DNA of 64,000 nt from Nemophila menziesii (taxonomy: Eukaryota > Streptophyta > Magnoliopsida > Boraginales > Hydrophyllaceae): contig JARWIR010000011.1 of the NCBI GenBank assembly GCA_029959085.1, positions 11,409,840 through 11,473,839 of the forward strand. Direction: 5' to 3'. Made by a program: the position numbers and the translations under genes. Under the pieces are notes generated by a model that did not search any database, was not told the origin of the DNA, and saw only the letters and a program-made list of their open reading frames with translations. This document shows positions 12,308-21,457 of this stretch, in pieces. Every line of letters starts with the position of its first letter. Position 1 is the stretch's first letter.

Positions 12308-12475
12308 AAGACATGCACGATTTGCTTAGATTGTGTAAAATCTGGATATGGACCAGCCTTGTTTACTGTTGAGTGCTCACATTCCTTCCATTTCAGCTGC
12401 ATTGCCACCAATGTCAAGCATGGAAATCGCATATTCCATGTCTGTCGTTTCAAGTGTAAAGAAATCCCTTTCTAA
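12308..12475 (+). pseudogene. WAV3-type RING-finger exon, left arm
   Basis: The exon follows a good acceptor (TACATGTGCAG) and reads CTICLDC, then CSHSFHFSCI, then NVKHGN, and ends at KEIPF with a stop. This is the C3HC4/RING layout of the plant WAV3/EDA40-like E3 ubiquitin ligases, where RING begins at the start of the second exon. The last zinc pair should be C-x2-C (CPVC), but here reads FHVC, so one ligand is lost. The von Willebrand type A region and the rest of the protein are absent. A single orphan exon, not a working ligase. Confidence 0.82.
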
Positions 12476-12538
12476 TTTTCGGGTTGAAGGACGACTAAAA
12501 TGAACGCTTGAACCCGAAAATTGAAACGGGTTTTCTTT

Positions 12539-12688
12539 CTATTTGAAACGACAGACACGACAAATGCGATTTCCGTACTTGACATTGGTGGAAATGCAGC
12601 TTAAATGGAAGGAACGTGAGCAGTCAGGGGTAAACAAGGCTTGTCCTTGTCCAGATTTTGGACAATCTAAGCAAATTATGCATGTCTT
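12539..12688 (-). pseudogene. WAV3-type RING-finger exon, right arm
   Basis: Inverted copy of the left-arm exon. It reads CIICLDC, then DCSRSFHLSCI, NVKYGN, ICRVC, and stops after RFK. The last C-x2-C pair survives, but the histidine of CSHSFH is changed to arginine, and the splice acceptor is mutated from CAG to CAT. The two arms therefore lost different zinc ligands, showing independent decay after duplication. Confidence 0.8.
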
Positions 12689-13249
12689 ATGCACATGTAC
12701 AAACAAAATAAATGAAAGCATATAAAGATAATTTTGTATGAATGTGGATTAGTCAAACTTCTCAAAACTCAGTAATCATTCCCTCATGACTTTAAGACAA
12801 TTCGTTTATCAGAAATAAAAACAGAAATCACCTCAAATTCTTATTTTCTATTTCTTTTGTTAAAAAGGAAAATTATTTTTTGAAATATTTTCTTCTAAAT
12901 GAAAATCTAAAAATATTGTCTACAATTTATAATGGCCTAAGACTTGGCATATTGTGACACCATTATCTTGCCGCAAATTAAAAATAATTTAGGCAAATTC
13001 GACAGGTTGATCAGAAACTTTCCATGATATATCTAAAGAGTATCAGTCTCACAAACACAAATAGGGCCAAATCATATTATGATTTTGATAACAAATTCAA
13101 AGATAATAGAAAACATTTTTCAATAATCAAACCACTCTCGAATGTGATTAAACAGGCAAAGATCAATAGCAGTTGGTGGCAGAAAATCGTCTAATCAGAT
13201 GATAAATTGAGAGTAAGAAAAGATAGTAGACCTTAGAGGAGGAAGATAG

Positions 13250-13560
13250 TACCCTGACCCTACATCAAACTTTAAAAAGTAGCTTGGCTTATTGTTTCGG
13301 GCAAAGAAGTATGCAATCAAAGTGGATACTTGTTCTTGATGATTAACTTAGCTTTTTGAGCTCGGGTGAAACTTATATTCAAATTGGCATGCTAATTGTC
13401 TTTTACTACGGTTTATACTAAAATAAATATATTATCACTATATTCCAAGATGAGAGTGAAGGAAGATCTCTTATTCAGCAACTTCCCCGAATCCATAACT
13501 TTTACTCATATTTACCTACTGAAACTCTTGTAGTATTGCTTTGATTTTTGCAAAATTAAA
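13250..13560 (-). pseudogene. Short gypsy RT-flank fragment
   Basis: Aligns with 5,615-5,880 and 16,230-16,500 in the same orientation (shared phrase GCAAAGAAGTATGCAATCAA and the AAGTGGATACTTGTT segment). It covers only the start of the RT fragment and its upstream flank. It is a third, truncated copy of the repeat, wedged between the RING palindrome and Argonaute copy 2. Confidence 0.8.
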
Positions 13561-13609
13561 CAATATTATTATATAGAGAAAAAAAGATAAAAGATAAAAT
13601 ATTTAGTCT

Positions 13610-15115
13610 CAGGTTAATCATATAAAGAAATATACACGTTTGAGAGGGAATTAACAACTTTTTGCATATTTTCAGCAGGGAAGCCAATCTCAGCGTAAAG
13701 AATATGATAGTGAGTTGGTCCTACCCTGTATACAAATGTACAAGAAGCCAACTTAGTAAATGGAGTCTCATTACTCTAAGCATGTAGAGAAAATAAAGTT
13801 TTATTGAAAGAAAATCTCACAATCTTTACAGCTGGCGCACACAAATAAAAATTATTTTTCTTTGGATGGCATCCATTATCTATCGCCATCCATGTATCTA
13901 TTTAAATCATAATGATTGTGACTTTATATATTAGATAATTAGTGGTGGATAATAAGAATGTGTGACTGAACAAGACGAACATTCTATGGGGAGTTAATTT
14001 GGAATAATTTAGTATAAATTGCACGCCTCCTTAATCTTTTCAAGCTCGATATTCAAAACTTGATTGAATTGATCCTCGGATATCCCACCCCTTCCCACAA
14101 AAACAATAATATATTATTAATTGCATAATCAATCCAAAATAAAACAAATAATAGACGCACTAGATTACTTGCATAAGATTCTTATCTACTATGGGTTTTA
14201 ACCACCAGAACTACTATAGAACTGGATTAGAAGGTCCCTTTAAACAAGAAAAAAGAAGAAAATAATCATGAGAAAAAAATGAGATTGTATTTTAAAAATA
14301 ATACTTACCTGATAATTTCCTTATCAACATCCTTTGACATCTCAAATAAATTATCAATCAATTTCATCTTTGGAGACTGTGTACGAACTCTCGATAGCTA
14401 GATATGAAAGGCCACTCCAGTGAGCTCACAACCATATAAACCTAAGGAACATCACGGCTAGGAGAACCATTCATAATATCGATTCACATGATCATCTTTG
14501 GAACTTTCAAAACCATTGGCAATAAAGGTGAATGCTTGACCTTCGATAGCAAATTAATATCACCCATCGGCAATTGTACAAAACAATATAATACGTTAAT
14601 AGCAAATGGAAAAACTTAAATCACCTTTGCGTTTATCTTGAGTAGGACATAAGTTAGGTATTAATCATTGAACGTTTCTGATACAATGCATTATGTAGGA
14701 ATTCCTAGCTCTAATAGAATTTTCCACTTCTATGGACCATAGAGATCAGAATGCTTTCCCTTTGGAAGTATGCATAAAAGAAATTGTTGTGGTCCGACTT
14801 GGTTTGTATAAGTTCCATCATCTTCTCCACACTTCCAGGACTTTCCCAAAACTGGGGCACTGCTCAGCAATATAAACAGGAAGAGCAATACACTACAAAA
14901 AATTATCCAATCTATCACATACAAAATTAGATTAAGAATTATGATAAAGTATTAAAAGAAAACACTTACAATTCCTTTTGTCCGCAAATGATAAGATCCC
15001 TAATCAGTCTATGCATGTAAACTCCAAATGAAAAGTTGACTACTCCACAAACATCAATTATACCGGTTTCACCACTTTCTGGATATGTAAAGTCAAGGTT
15101 ACTAATTGCATATTG
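13610..15115 (-). pseudogene. AGO4-clade Argonaute pseudogene, copy 2
   Basis: Covers MID and most of PIWI, including parts missing from copy 1. Minus-strand blocks in order: about 14,970-15,080 (VCGVVNFSFG, LIRDLIICGQKE); 14,635-14,860 (MID, HSDLYGP); about 14,310-14,590 (PIWI start, reads IDIMNGSPSRDV where the family has MDVSHGSPGQSD, then EWPFISSYR and RTQSPKMKLIDNLFEMSKD); about 14,230-14,250 (LLIQFYSSSGG); about 14,040-14,092 (GGISEDQFNQVLNIELEK); about 13,850-13,890 (CHPKKNNFYLCAPA); 13,612-13,725 (GPTHYHILYAEIGFPAEN, LSNVYISLY). The first catalytic aspartate and the HYH histidine motif are kept. The second aspartate (RDG) reads RGG, as in copy 1. Several stops are present. The last C-terminal segment is missing. 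The duplicated extent begins near 15,240. Confidence 0.9.
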
Positions 15116-15240
15116 TAGAAGTGAAGAGAAGAGAAAAGAAAAGAAATCTTCTACGTTTGTTGTTAAAGTTTCATTTTTCATTTCGACAAACTACATATTC
15201 TCCATTGTATAATGAAATGTGTTGTTAGTAAATAGGTACT

Positions 15241-15529
15241 AGATTGTTCTATAAATCCTAAGCGGCGGTCAAAAGTCAATTTTTTAGGGTTTGAAACTGT
15301 TTGTTGATGTTTGTAACCTAAAAAAGAATAGGGTTCTAAACTCTAAAAAATGTTGTGTAATAAAGTCCAATGGGTTTGGGCGAGTTTTAAGGGCTGGATA
15401 TTGGTGAGTTGTCGGCCATTTTGGTTAGGATAAAATGCGTGATTGTTCTAACTTTTAGCCCATCCTAAAATAATTTTTTGGATCCATCCTTACTATTTTA
15501 TTTTATAGCACTAAATATTATCTTTTTTA
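15241..15529. other. Unassigned spacer
   Basis: Contains TTTTTTAGGGTTTGAAACTG and related AGGGTT words but no long telomere-like run and no coding motif. It lies between the Argonaute copy and direct-repeat copy Y. Confidence 0.4.
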
Positions 15530-16059
15530 AAGTATCCAAAGTTAAATTATTTAAATCTTTGTTTTATAATCAGAATTCCAATACTTCATTTAGTATAGTT
15601 CATTCACTATAAAACTATAGATATATCACTATGCAATGTGGATATCAAAAATCTTTGTAAGAAGTAAAAGTTAGAACTAAGTATAAACATAAATTTTATT
15701 TTTAATTAATTTCACTAATGTTTGTAAACTCATTAATTATCGATCGCCTTCTTTATTGTTGTATTAGATCTGACCTATAACAGGTACTTTCTTTGTTGTA
15801 GTTTCTTCGTCTCCTCTGATTGATTCGTAAAACAACCGAAGGAACAATTGAACGGAAGCAATAATAGGTCTATAAGGCTTCCTTTTCTTCCTCCAGGTCT
15901 TTTCCTAAGTAAGGAGACAAGGTTTTAGTTATGTCTATGTCCCCGTTTTTAAGCCCATGGGGCACTCAAAGTCGTATCCCATGATTTTAATGATTCTACG
16001 AAGTGAAGTATGTGGTTCATGTTCTGCCTTAGGTGCCACACCAACCCTCCTTGATCAAA

Positions 16060-16368
16060 GTATAACATTGGTCGTCTAAGAACGGGTGGAATATCTCTTT
16101 GTGGAGGGTTCAGTACGTGGAAGGGGCGTTCGTGAGTCTAAAAGGCAGAATTTTTGTATCGAACGCCCCTTTATTAGTTGATTGCTTCACACAAGTCGTC
16201 TTTGCCTCGTCTCTTTCCATGATACGCACCTGGTAGTATCCCGATCCTAGATCCAACTTTGAGAAGTAACTCGCGCTTATTGTTTAGGGAAAAGAAGTTC
16301 ATAAAATGTGGATAGTTGTTCTTGATGGTTGCGTTACCTTTTTTAGCTCGCGTAAAACTAATATTCAA
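16060..16368 (-). pseudogene. Ty3/gypsy reverse transcriptase fragment
   Basis: Copy Y version of the RT relic at 5,270-5,700. The same reading (KVGSRIGILPGAYHGKRRG, an out-of-frame shadow of the SKLDLxSGYYQ block) is seen, and the neighbouring frame keeps the RT residues. Stops and frameshifts are present. Confidence 0.85.
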
Positions 16369-16621
16369 ATTTGCATGCTAATTGTTTTTTTACTACGACT
16401 TTTACTAAAATAAATAAATTATCCCTTCATCCCAAGATGATAGTGAAGGGAGATCTGTTATTCAGCAGCTTCCCCAAATCCATAATTCTTACTCACGAAA
16501 ATGTTATAAGTTGTCAAATTTTATCATTTATAAAGGTGAGTAGTCAAGAGTAAAAAGATCACCAAATATATTTGTCATCTTTATGCAATAGTGTTTTTTT
16601 ATCTTTTGTTAAAACATACTG

Positions 16622-17120
16622 ACTATTTGATATATATTTTTGCATACGTGAGAGGCTTAAAACCCGTTTTGGACAAGATTACAAGATAAACTACATCCTT
16701 ATTGTGAGTAAATACAACTCTTGCAGTCACACGTTCCCTCCTATTTCTCGAAATGATATTCCAAAGATAATAGAGAGGATTAATAAATTCCATGGACCTT
16801 GTGTGTAACTTTATTCCCTCCTTGGCTAATTTATCAACACATGAATTTACTTCGCGATAGATATGAATTAGTTTGAAATTAGGTTGATTATGCAATATAC
16901 CTTTGAATACGAGATCAATATAGCCACACTGACTACTTAAACTCCTACCGTCCTTCACTAGCGCGTGGAGCTCATTCGAGTCCGTCTCAATATCTAATTC
17001 CTTATATGCCTTATTGATTTTCCATCATAACCCATAATGAAGTGAAAGTGTTCCCGACATAAGTGAAGAATCTACCAAGCATGAACCTGTATATCCGGCA
17101 ATACATATACTATTTGATAT
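16622..17120 (-). mobile_element. 5'-truncated LINE insertion with RNase H domain
   Basis: The 475-bp insert (16,634-17,108) is flanked by an exact 12-bp target duplication, ACTATTTGATAT, at 16,622-16,633 and 17,109-17,120. The empty site is visible in direct-repeat copy X near 6,008-6,020 (GAGTATTTGATAG). On the minus strand the insert encodes an RNase H-like domain of the plant LINE type: IETDSNELHALVKDG (the DS motif), then FKLIHIYREVNSCVDKLAKEG (the HxxREvN-xxxDxLAkxG end). The minus-strand 3' end is A/T-rich (AAAAATATAT), as expected for target-primed reverse transcription with a weak tail. One stop precedes the DS motif. A dead-on-arrival L1-type copy. Confidence 0.88.
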
Positions 17121-17878
17121 TTTACCCTAACATTCTCATATAAAGTACACAAAATTATTAACAATATTAGAGCTCAATGAATTTTCTAAGATTACGACAT
17201 GTTAAACATAAACTATAAATATAAAAAATATGTACTAAATAAAAAAACAAGCCTAAGCCTAAAAAAATCACTATTCCTTTAAAGTTATATTTTCCAAAAG
17301 AAATATATAATGTTAGAGTAAACTTAACACCAAATGTTCTTGAACGACTTCAATCAAAGCTTTCTCAATGGCTTGAAATGGGGTGTCTTTATCGGGGTTA
17401 TATTCAAATATTAATAATGTTGGGTTTTGCTCATATAAAAATAACCCAAACATAACCTATTATATGAAACTTCAGTAGTCCAATCATTTTGTTTCTCTTT
17501 TTTAATTAGTTTTTTTCTCATTAAAGGTGTAAAATCTTCTCTAGAAGTAATGCCTAGGGAGAGGTGGCTGGATGAGTTGTTTAATCTAGACATGGAAAAC
17601 ATAACCATGACCTTAACGAACAATTTACTTATACATTACACCAAAGATAAATCCACTTTAAAAGGGTACACCATGTAAGCATACATGCGGAGTTTCAAAC
17701 TTGCAAACGTGAATATTATTCATGATTAACATCATATCCACATGTAATGATTTAGCATAACAAACAAGATTGTAGATATCAATAAAAAACCATAATATTT
17801 AACAAGGTGTCATTACATATTGAAAAAAGGAAAGTTGAATAATATCTGCTTATAACCAAGAGCAATACATCCTAAAAA

Positions 17879-17995
17879 GAGTTAATGTACATAAAAAACT
17901 CATAAGCATCTCCGACGTTGTTCTTATGAGTTAATGTACATAAAAACTCATAAGCATCTCCGACGTTCTTATGAGTTTTTTATGTACATTAACTC
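17879..17995. repeat. 28-bp perfect hairpin arms over a tandem duplication
   Basis: GAGTTAATGTACATAAAAAA (first 20 nt of the 28-nt arm at 17,879-17,906) is repeated directly, one A shorter, at about 17,928-17,954. It is then repeated as an exact reverse complement at 17,968-17,995. Copy X of the direct repeat has a single unit here (near 6,744). Confidence 0.93.
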
Positions 17996-18631
17996 TCCGA
18001 CGTGTACCCGACGTAGAGGAAATCCAACAACTGGCCTGGGTTATCACTTGAACAAGATCCGTAAGTGTTTGTTCAAATTTACCTGACATATTAATATAAT
18101 TTACCGCATGAACCCCAATATAATAAAAGACAAGAAAGTATTAGTAAAGATCACTGTACAACTCAAATACCCTAATGTAGGATTGGTACGCATATTTCTA
18201 TGAATCCTTTTAGGCTAGTCTTTTCGAGCGCCTTACAATTGGAAAGCAATTCAGCCACCTTGAATTATACCTAGTCTACAAACATATTTTCTTTCAGGGA
18301 TCAAACAAAATCTTTAAGCGATGATAGCTCTAGAATGTTTTAACCTTCTTTGCAAATAGCTTAGAGGATATTTTATTCGACATATAACAAGACACATAAA
18401 GTAAGGTGACGTGATTTTACATGGCCTTTATAAAATCATATATAGAATTGCTTCATTATGGCCCTAAAGAAACTTATAGTTTTAGTTAAACCCTTCACGT
18501 GGCGGAGGAGAATAGTTGAATTCCAAGGGTCTCTTGTTCTTCCTCTAAGAGTCAAAAATAGAACCTATGGCCCCTTAATCACTCAAATCATTGCTCAGTG
18601 GAAAGGTGGAGTGGCCAACTATGGAAAAATA

Positions 18632-18935
18632 CTCATTCTGGTAAACTGCATAATGCATACCCTGTTTAATATCTTGGTTAATGAATGATTTATCTATTTG
18701 AATGCAGCTTCTTTTTGCACTTGAATATGCATATGCAACACCAGAAGTTAGAAGTACAATATGCTGATGTTAGCACACTCTTTGGAAATGTTCCTTGGCC
18801 GATACAGAGGTTAGTTCATCATCAGCGGTAACTTCAACAATGACAAGAAAATGCAGATCATATCAGAGGTACTTGAGGGAGCAAAGAATACTCAAAATGT
18901 TGTAGGTTTTATTTCTTTTGAATCTTACTTTCTTA
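18632..18935 (+). pseudogene. DPH2: DPH2-like exon fragments, right arm
   Basis: Inverted partial copy of the DPH2-like fragment. The exon at 18,707-18,809 follows a clear AATGCAG acceptor and reads LLFALEYAYATPEVRSTI before a stop. A second block near 18,840-18,930 matches the reading RRSYQRYL with changes. The upstream exons seen at 1,751-2,218 are not present, because the arm ends within the intron before the first exon here. Confidence 0.68.
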
Positions 18936-20052
18936 ATAACTAGGTTATACATATTCTCTACTAGAGAATATCCGAAGAATCGAAAGCAATGTAAAACCTA
19001 TGGGACAAGCTGATAAGGCTGAAGTAAGGCGTCCGAACGGTTATGTTCTCGAGAAAATGGTTAAAACGGTAAAATCCCAACCCAAATTCCGTGGCTGCTG
19101 ATTAGGTTGAACCGGAAAGTTTTGCTGAAAATGCATTTGATTTTCTCTCGGTTGACTTTGTATTTTTTATCAGATTACTGCTGGTTTGGAAGTTGGAAAT
19201 GAAAGAAACGGAAGTTCTGAATGAAAGAAACGGAAGTTCTGATTCAGGGATAGGAAGTAGGTATTACACAATATTAGTGTTTCTTTTTATAATGTGCTAT
19301 TCTGAATACTAATTTACTTCATATTTTATTTAGATGTTTCGTTATTTCTATAAGACAATAACTTGAAAAGAGCACCTTTTAATAAAACCGTTAATAGTTG
19401 AGTCAGTTACTAAATTGGTATTTTTCTTATTGCATATTCACATAAATAAAATAGGTGTCATAAAAGGAAAAGAATCAAAAGTGGAGGTGATTGATTAATA
19501 TTGCAGAATCTAAATTGAACTCCTGATTTATCAAGCCATGTGAAAGGCAGGCCAAGAGTTCATCAAAGTCTGGTCAAGTGAATATATTAGTATTACAGTG
19601 TTATTCCGAGTATTACTCTATTAAGACTTCATCTACTTTATATATTAGTATTAGATATTAAAGTAAATCATATTTAGTTTCTAGCATTAATTATATTATG
19701 CAACATGATTTGCTTTTGTGTGTTGAATTTTCAGTCGTTAACCAAGTAGACACAAAAAAAAGCTTCGAGAACAAGCGAAGAGATTATGTGTTGGATAAGA
19801 AAGCACCTTCTCATAAAAAATGTTTCCACTTCAGCAAATTGCTTCAACTTCAGCTCTAGCCTCTTTAGTTATATCATATTATAAATATGTGTGCTTTTAT
19901 ATTATTAATTTATTATCTCCAATTATGTGCATCCTTTTTAAAGAGTAATTAATATTATATACTCAAGTTCAAGAAATGTATGTATATATGACCATTTTCT
20001 TTGGCTTTGGACCAAGTAATTAATCACTCGCATTATTTTTAAACGAATGAGC
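18632..20052. repeat. Right arm of the long inverted repeat
   Basis: Reverse complement of 1-1,764. It lacks the 330-bp segment of the left arm. It carries its own 22-bp tandem duplication (ATGAAAGAAACGGAAGTTCT repeated at about 19,198-19,241). Its outer end (AAACGAATG) pairs with the very first bases of the window. Confidence 0.9.
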
Positions 20053-20719
20053 CAGGTGCATAATCTTTTTTCTTGCCTGAGCTTGCTATTTGTTTCCTTT
20101 GAGTTGTACTCAATAAAATGAAACTATTATAGTACTATATGACTCTTTGTAAATTCTAATACATAGAATTAATCTTTGAAGAATATGTATTTGATGATGT
20201 CTCATTTTCTTTAGCCTAACATGGCAACAAAGTGCCTTTAGATCTTGAATCTCACACACGTTGACCGTTTTAGAATAAGAACTCCATCTACGTTGACAAT
20301 CTTGCATCCAACAACCTATTGGACACAAAAATATAATTTGTGTATCTAGGTAAAGAAATATAACTAAAATTTCTGTTTTGAAGAATAAATTACTATGAAA
20401 TCGAATGAATGATTAATTAGGATATTTGTAAAAAAGTTTGGATATTTTAGGTACACAATATAATTAATTTGCATATATTTAAACTAACGGAGTAGGATTT
20501 CTTCCAAATTACCGGAGGAAGACATATTTAATAAGTTCCTGTCTACTCCAAAATCTTTGTATATATGAGGAAGTGGGCCAGCTTTTGGCTCAGGTAAGAT
20601 ACTTATCTTTTGAGGCACAATTTCAAGAATCTTACACTACACTAAAATGAACGTTGAGGCAGATAGTATCGAGAAGAGATACATACATCCTAAATAGCCT
20701 CTTTGAATACTAAAAGGGA
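20053..20719. other. Spacer with an unrecognised open frame
   Basis: A minus-strand frame at 20,110-20,328 (72 codons) reads CPIGCWMQDCQRRWSSYSKT and is richer in cysteine and basic residues than its neighbours, but I recognise no domain. Its nearest upstream AG (CCAATAG before GTTGTTGGATGC) could be a splice acceptor. No further support. Confidence 0.3.
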
Positions 20720-21087
20720 ACATCAGTTAGAGATAGAACGTCTTCGCGATGATATAACATACTTCAGACTAAAATAATTTGTATTCGAGAAGAACAAGCG
20801 TGTAACTCTACTGAAATCATTTCCGAGTATGAAGATTTAGAGCAGTTCAGAAAAGAATTGTCGGGGTTGTTCGTAGACAAATTTTTAAGCGGAGGTAAGA
20901 GTGGCTACAAGCGTTTCCTAAACGAGGTAAAACTTTATATCCGTCTTACCGACCCACAATGGATGTAAAAGATATTCAACCTTCCTCTTCGTTTATTCTC
21001 GAGCTTGTCATGAAATCATTTCCCGAACGCATAGAAGTTTCCTATAATAGTGAGAATGTTATGCCCGATTATGTTCCTCTTATTTGA
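20720..21087 (+). pseudogene. Unrecognised coding remnant
   Basis: Two adjoining plus-strand frames read like protein. One, from about 20,783, gives EEQACNSTEIISEYEDLEQF, continues through GLFVDKFLSGGKSGYKRF, and ends at a stop near 20,969. A frame offset by one base continues as DIQPSSSFILELVMKSFPER to a TGA at 21,085-21,087. A charged stretch just upstream (LEIERLRDDITYF) may be a coiled coil in the other frame. Its base composition is less AT-biased than its surroundings. The product is unknown; it may be a retroelement structural protein or a captured host exon. At least two frameshifts. Confidence 0.45.
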
Positions 21088-21425
21088 ATTGACCTATTTT
21101 TTAACACCATTTTGTGTAACCCTGCGTTTTTTGTATGTTTAAAGGAACATAATTAAGTAATACTTAATCTTCTCTTTTTTCTTTGTTCATTCCCGATGTC
21201 TGATGATACGCCGAGGGTTGAGCCCGAAGAGTAGCGGAGATGACGATAATCATGATTTTTTACTAAAGTAACCCTGTGGGATAGTTGTTTGGACTTCCTT
21301 ACTCAACTGCTTTCTTGCCAAATTTTCGAGGTGGTTGTACACGCTTTCCTTATGTGTCGCCTTTTTATTCTAACTTCTTTGCAATGATTACCCTTCTCGA
21401 GAATCTAAACCACTCTTCTCCTAAG

Positions 21426-21457
<32 letters not shown>

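Larger units (their letters stand above)
11746..13247. repeat. Large palindrome with a RING exon in each arm
   Basis: Left arm 11,746-12,489 and right arm 12,507-13,247 are inverted copies around a loop of about 17 bp. The inner ends read AATTTTCGGGTTGAAG against CTTGAACCCGAAAATT. The arms are diverged (an Argonaute-side intron segment, AGAAAATCGTCTAAT(T/C)AGATG, marks the outer end of each), so this is an old inverted duplication. The right arm stops where gypsy-like sequence begins, at about 13,250. Confidence 0.93.
15530..18560. repeat. Large direct repeat, copy Y (gypsy-derived)
   Basis: Same orientation as 4,860-7,560. It differs from copy X by a 475-bp LINE insertion (16,634-17,108) and a local duplication-inversion near 17,879-17,995. 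A minus-strand reading near 17,330-17,400 (NPDKDTPFQAIEKALIEVVQ) is better preserved here than in copy X and looks like an exon of an unknown gene. Confidence 0.88.

Noticed and set aside
12271..12453. Minus-strand frame over the left RING exon, and its mirror at 12,543-12,725
   Set aside because: Antisense shadows. The zinc-ligand pattern and splice acceptor are in the other strand.
9685..15115. First reading of the IIDVCGVVNFS block as an OB-fold (replication protein A) and so a Helitron marker
   Set aside because: The following blocks (LYGPWKR, EWPLIS, QFNQVLNIEL, THYHILY) fit Argonaute MID and PIWI in the right order. No RepHel motif was seen.
15290..15360. AGGGTT words suggesting interstitial telomere repeats
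   Set aside because: Only two or three isolated words, with no TTTAGGG run.
18458..18688. A 76-codon plus-strand frame near the right inverted-repeat arm
   Set aside because: It runs across the border between the gypsy-derived repeat and a DPH2-like intron, so it joins unrelated sequences.
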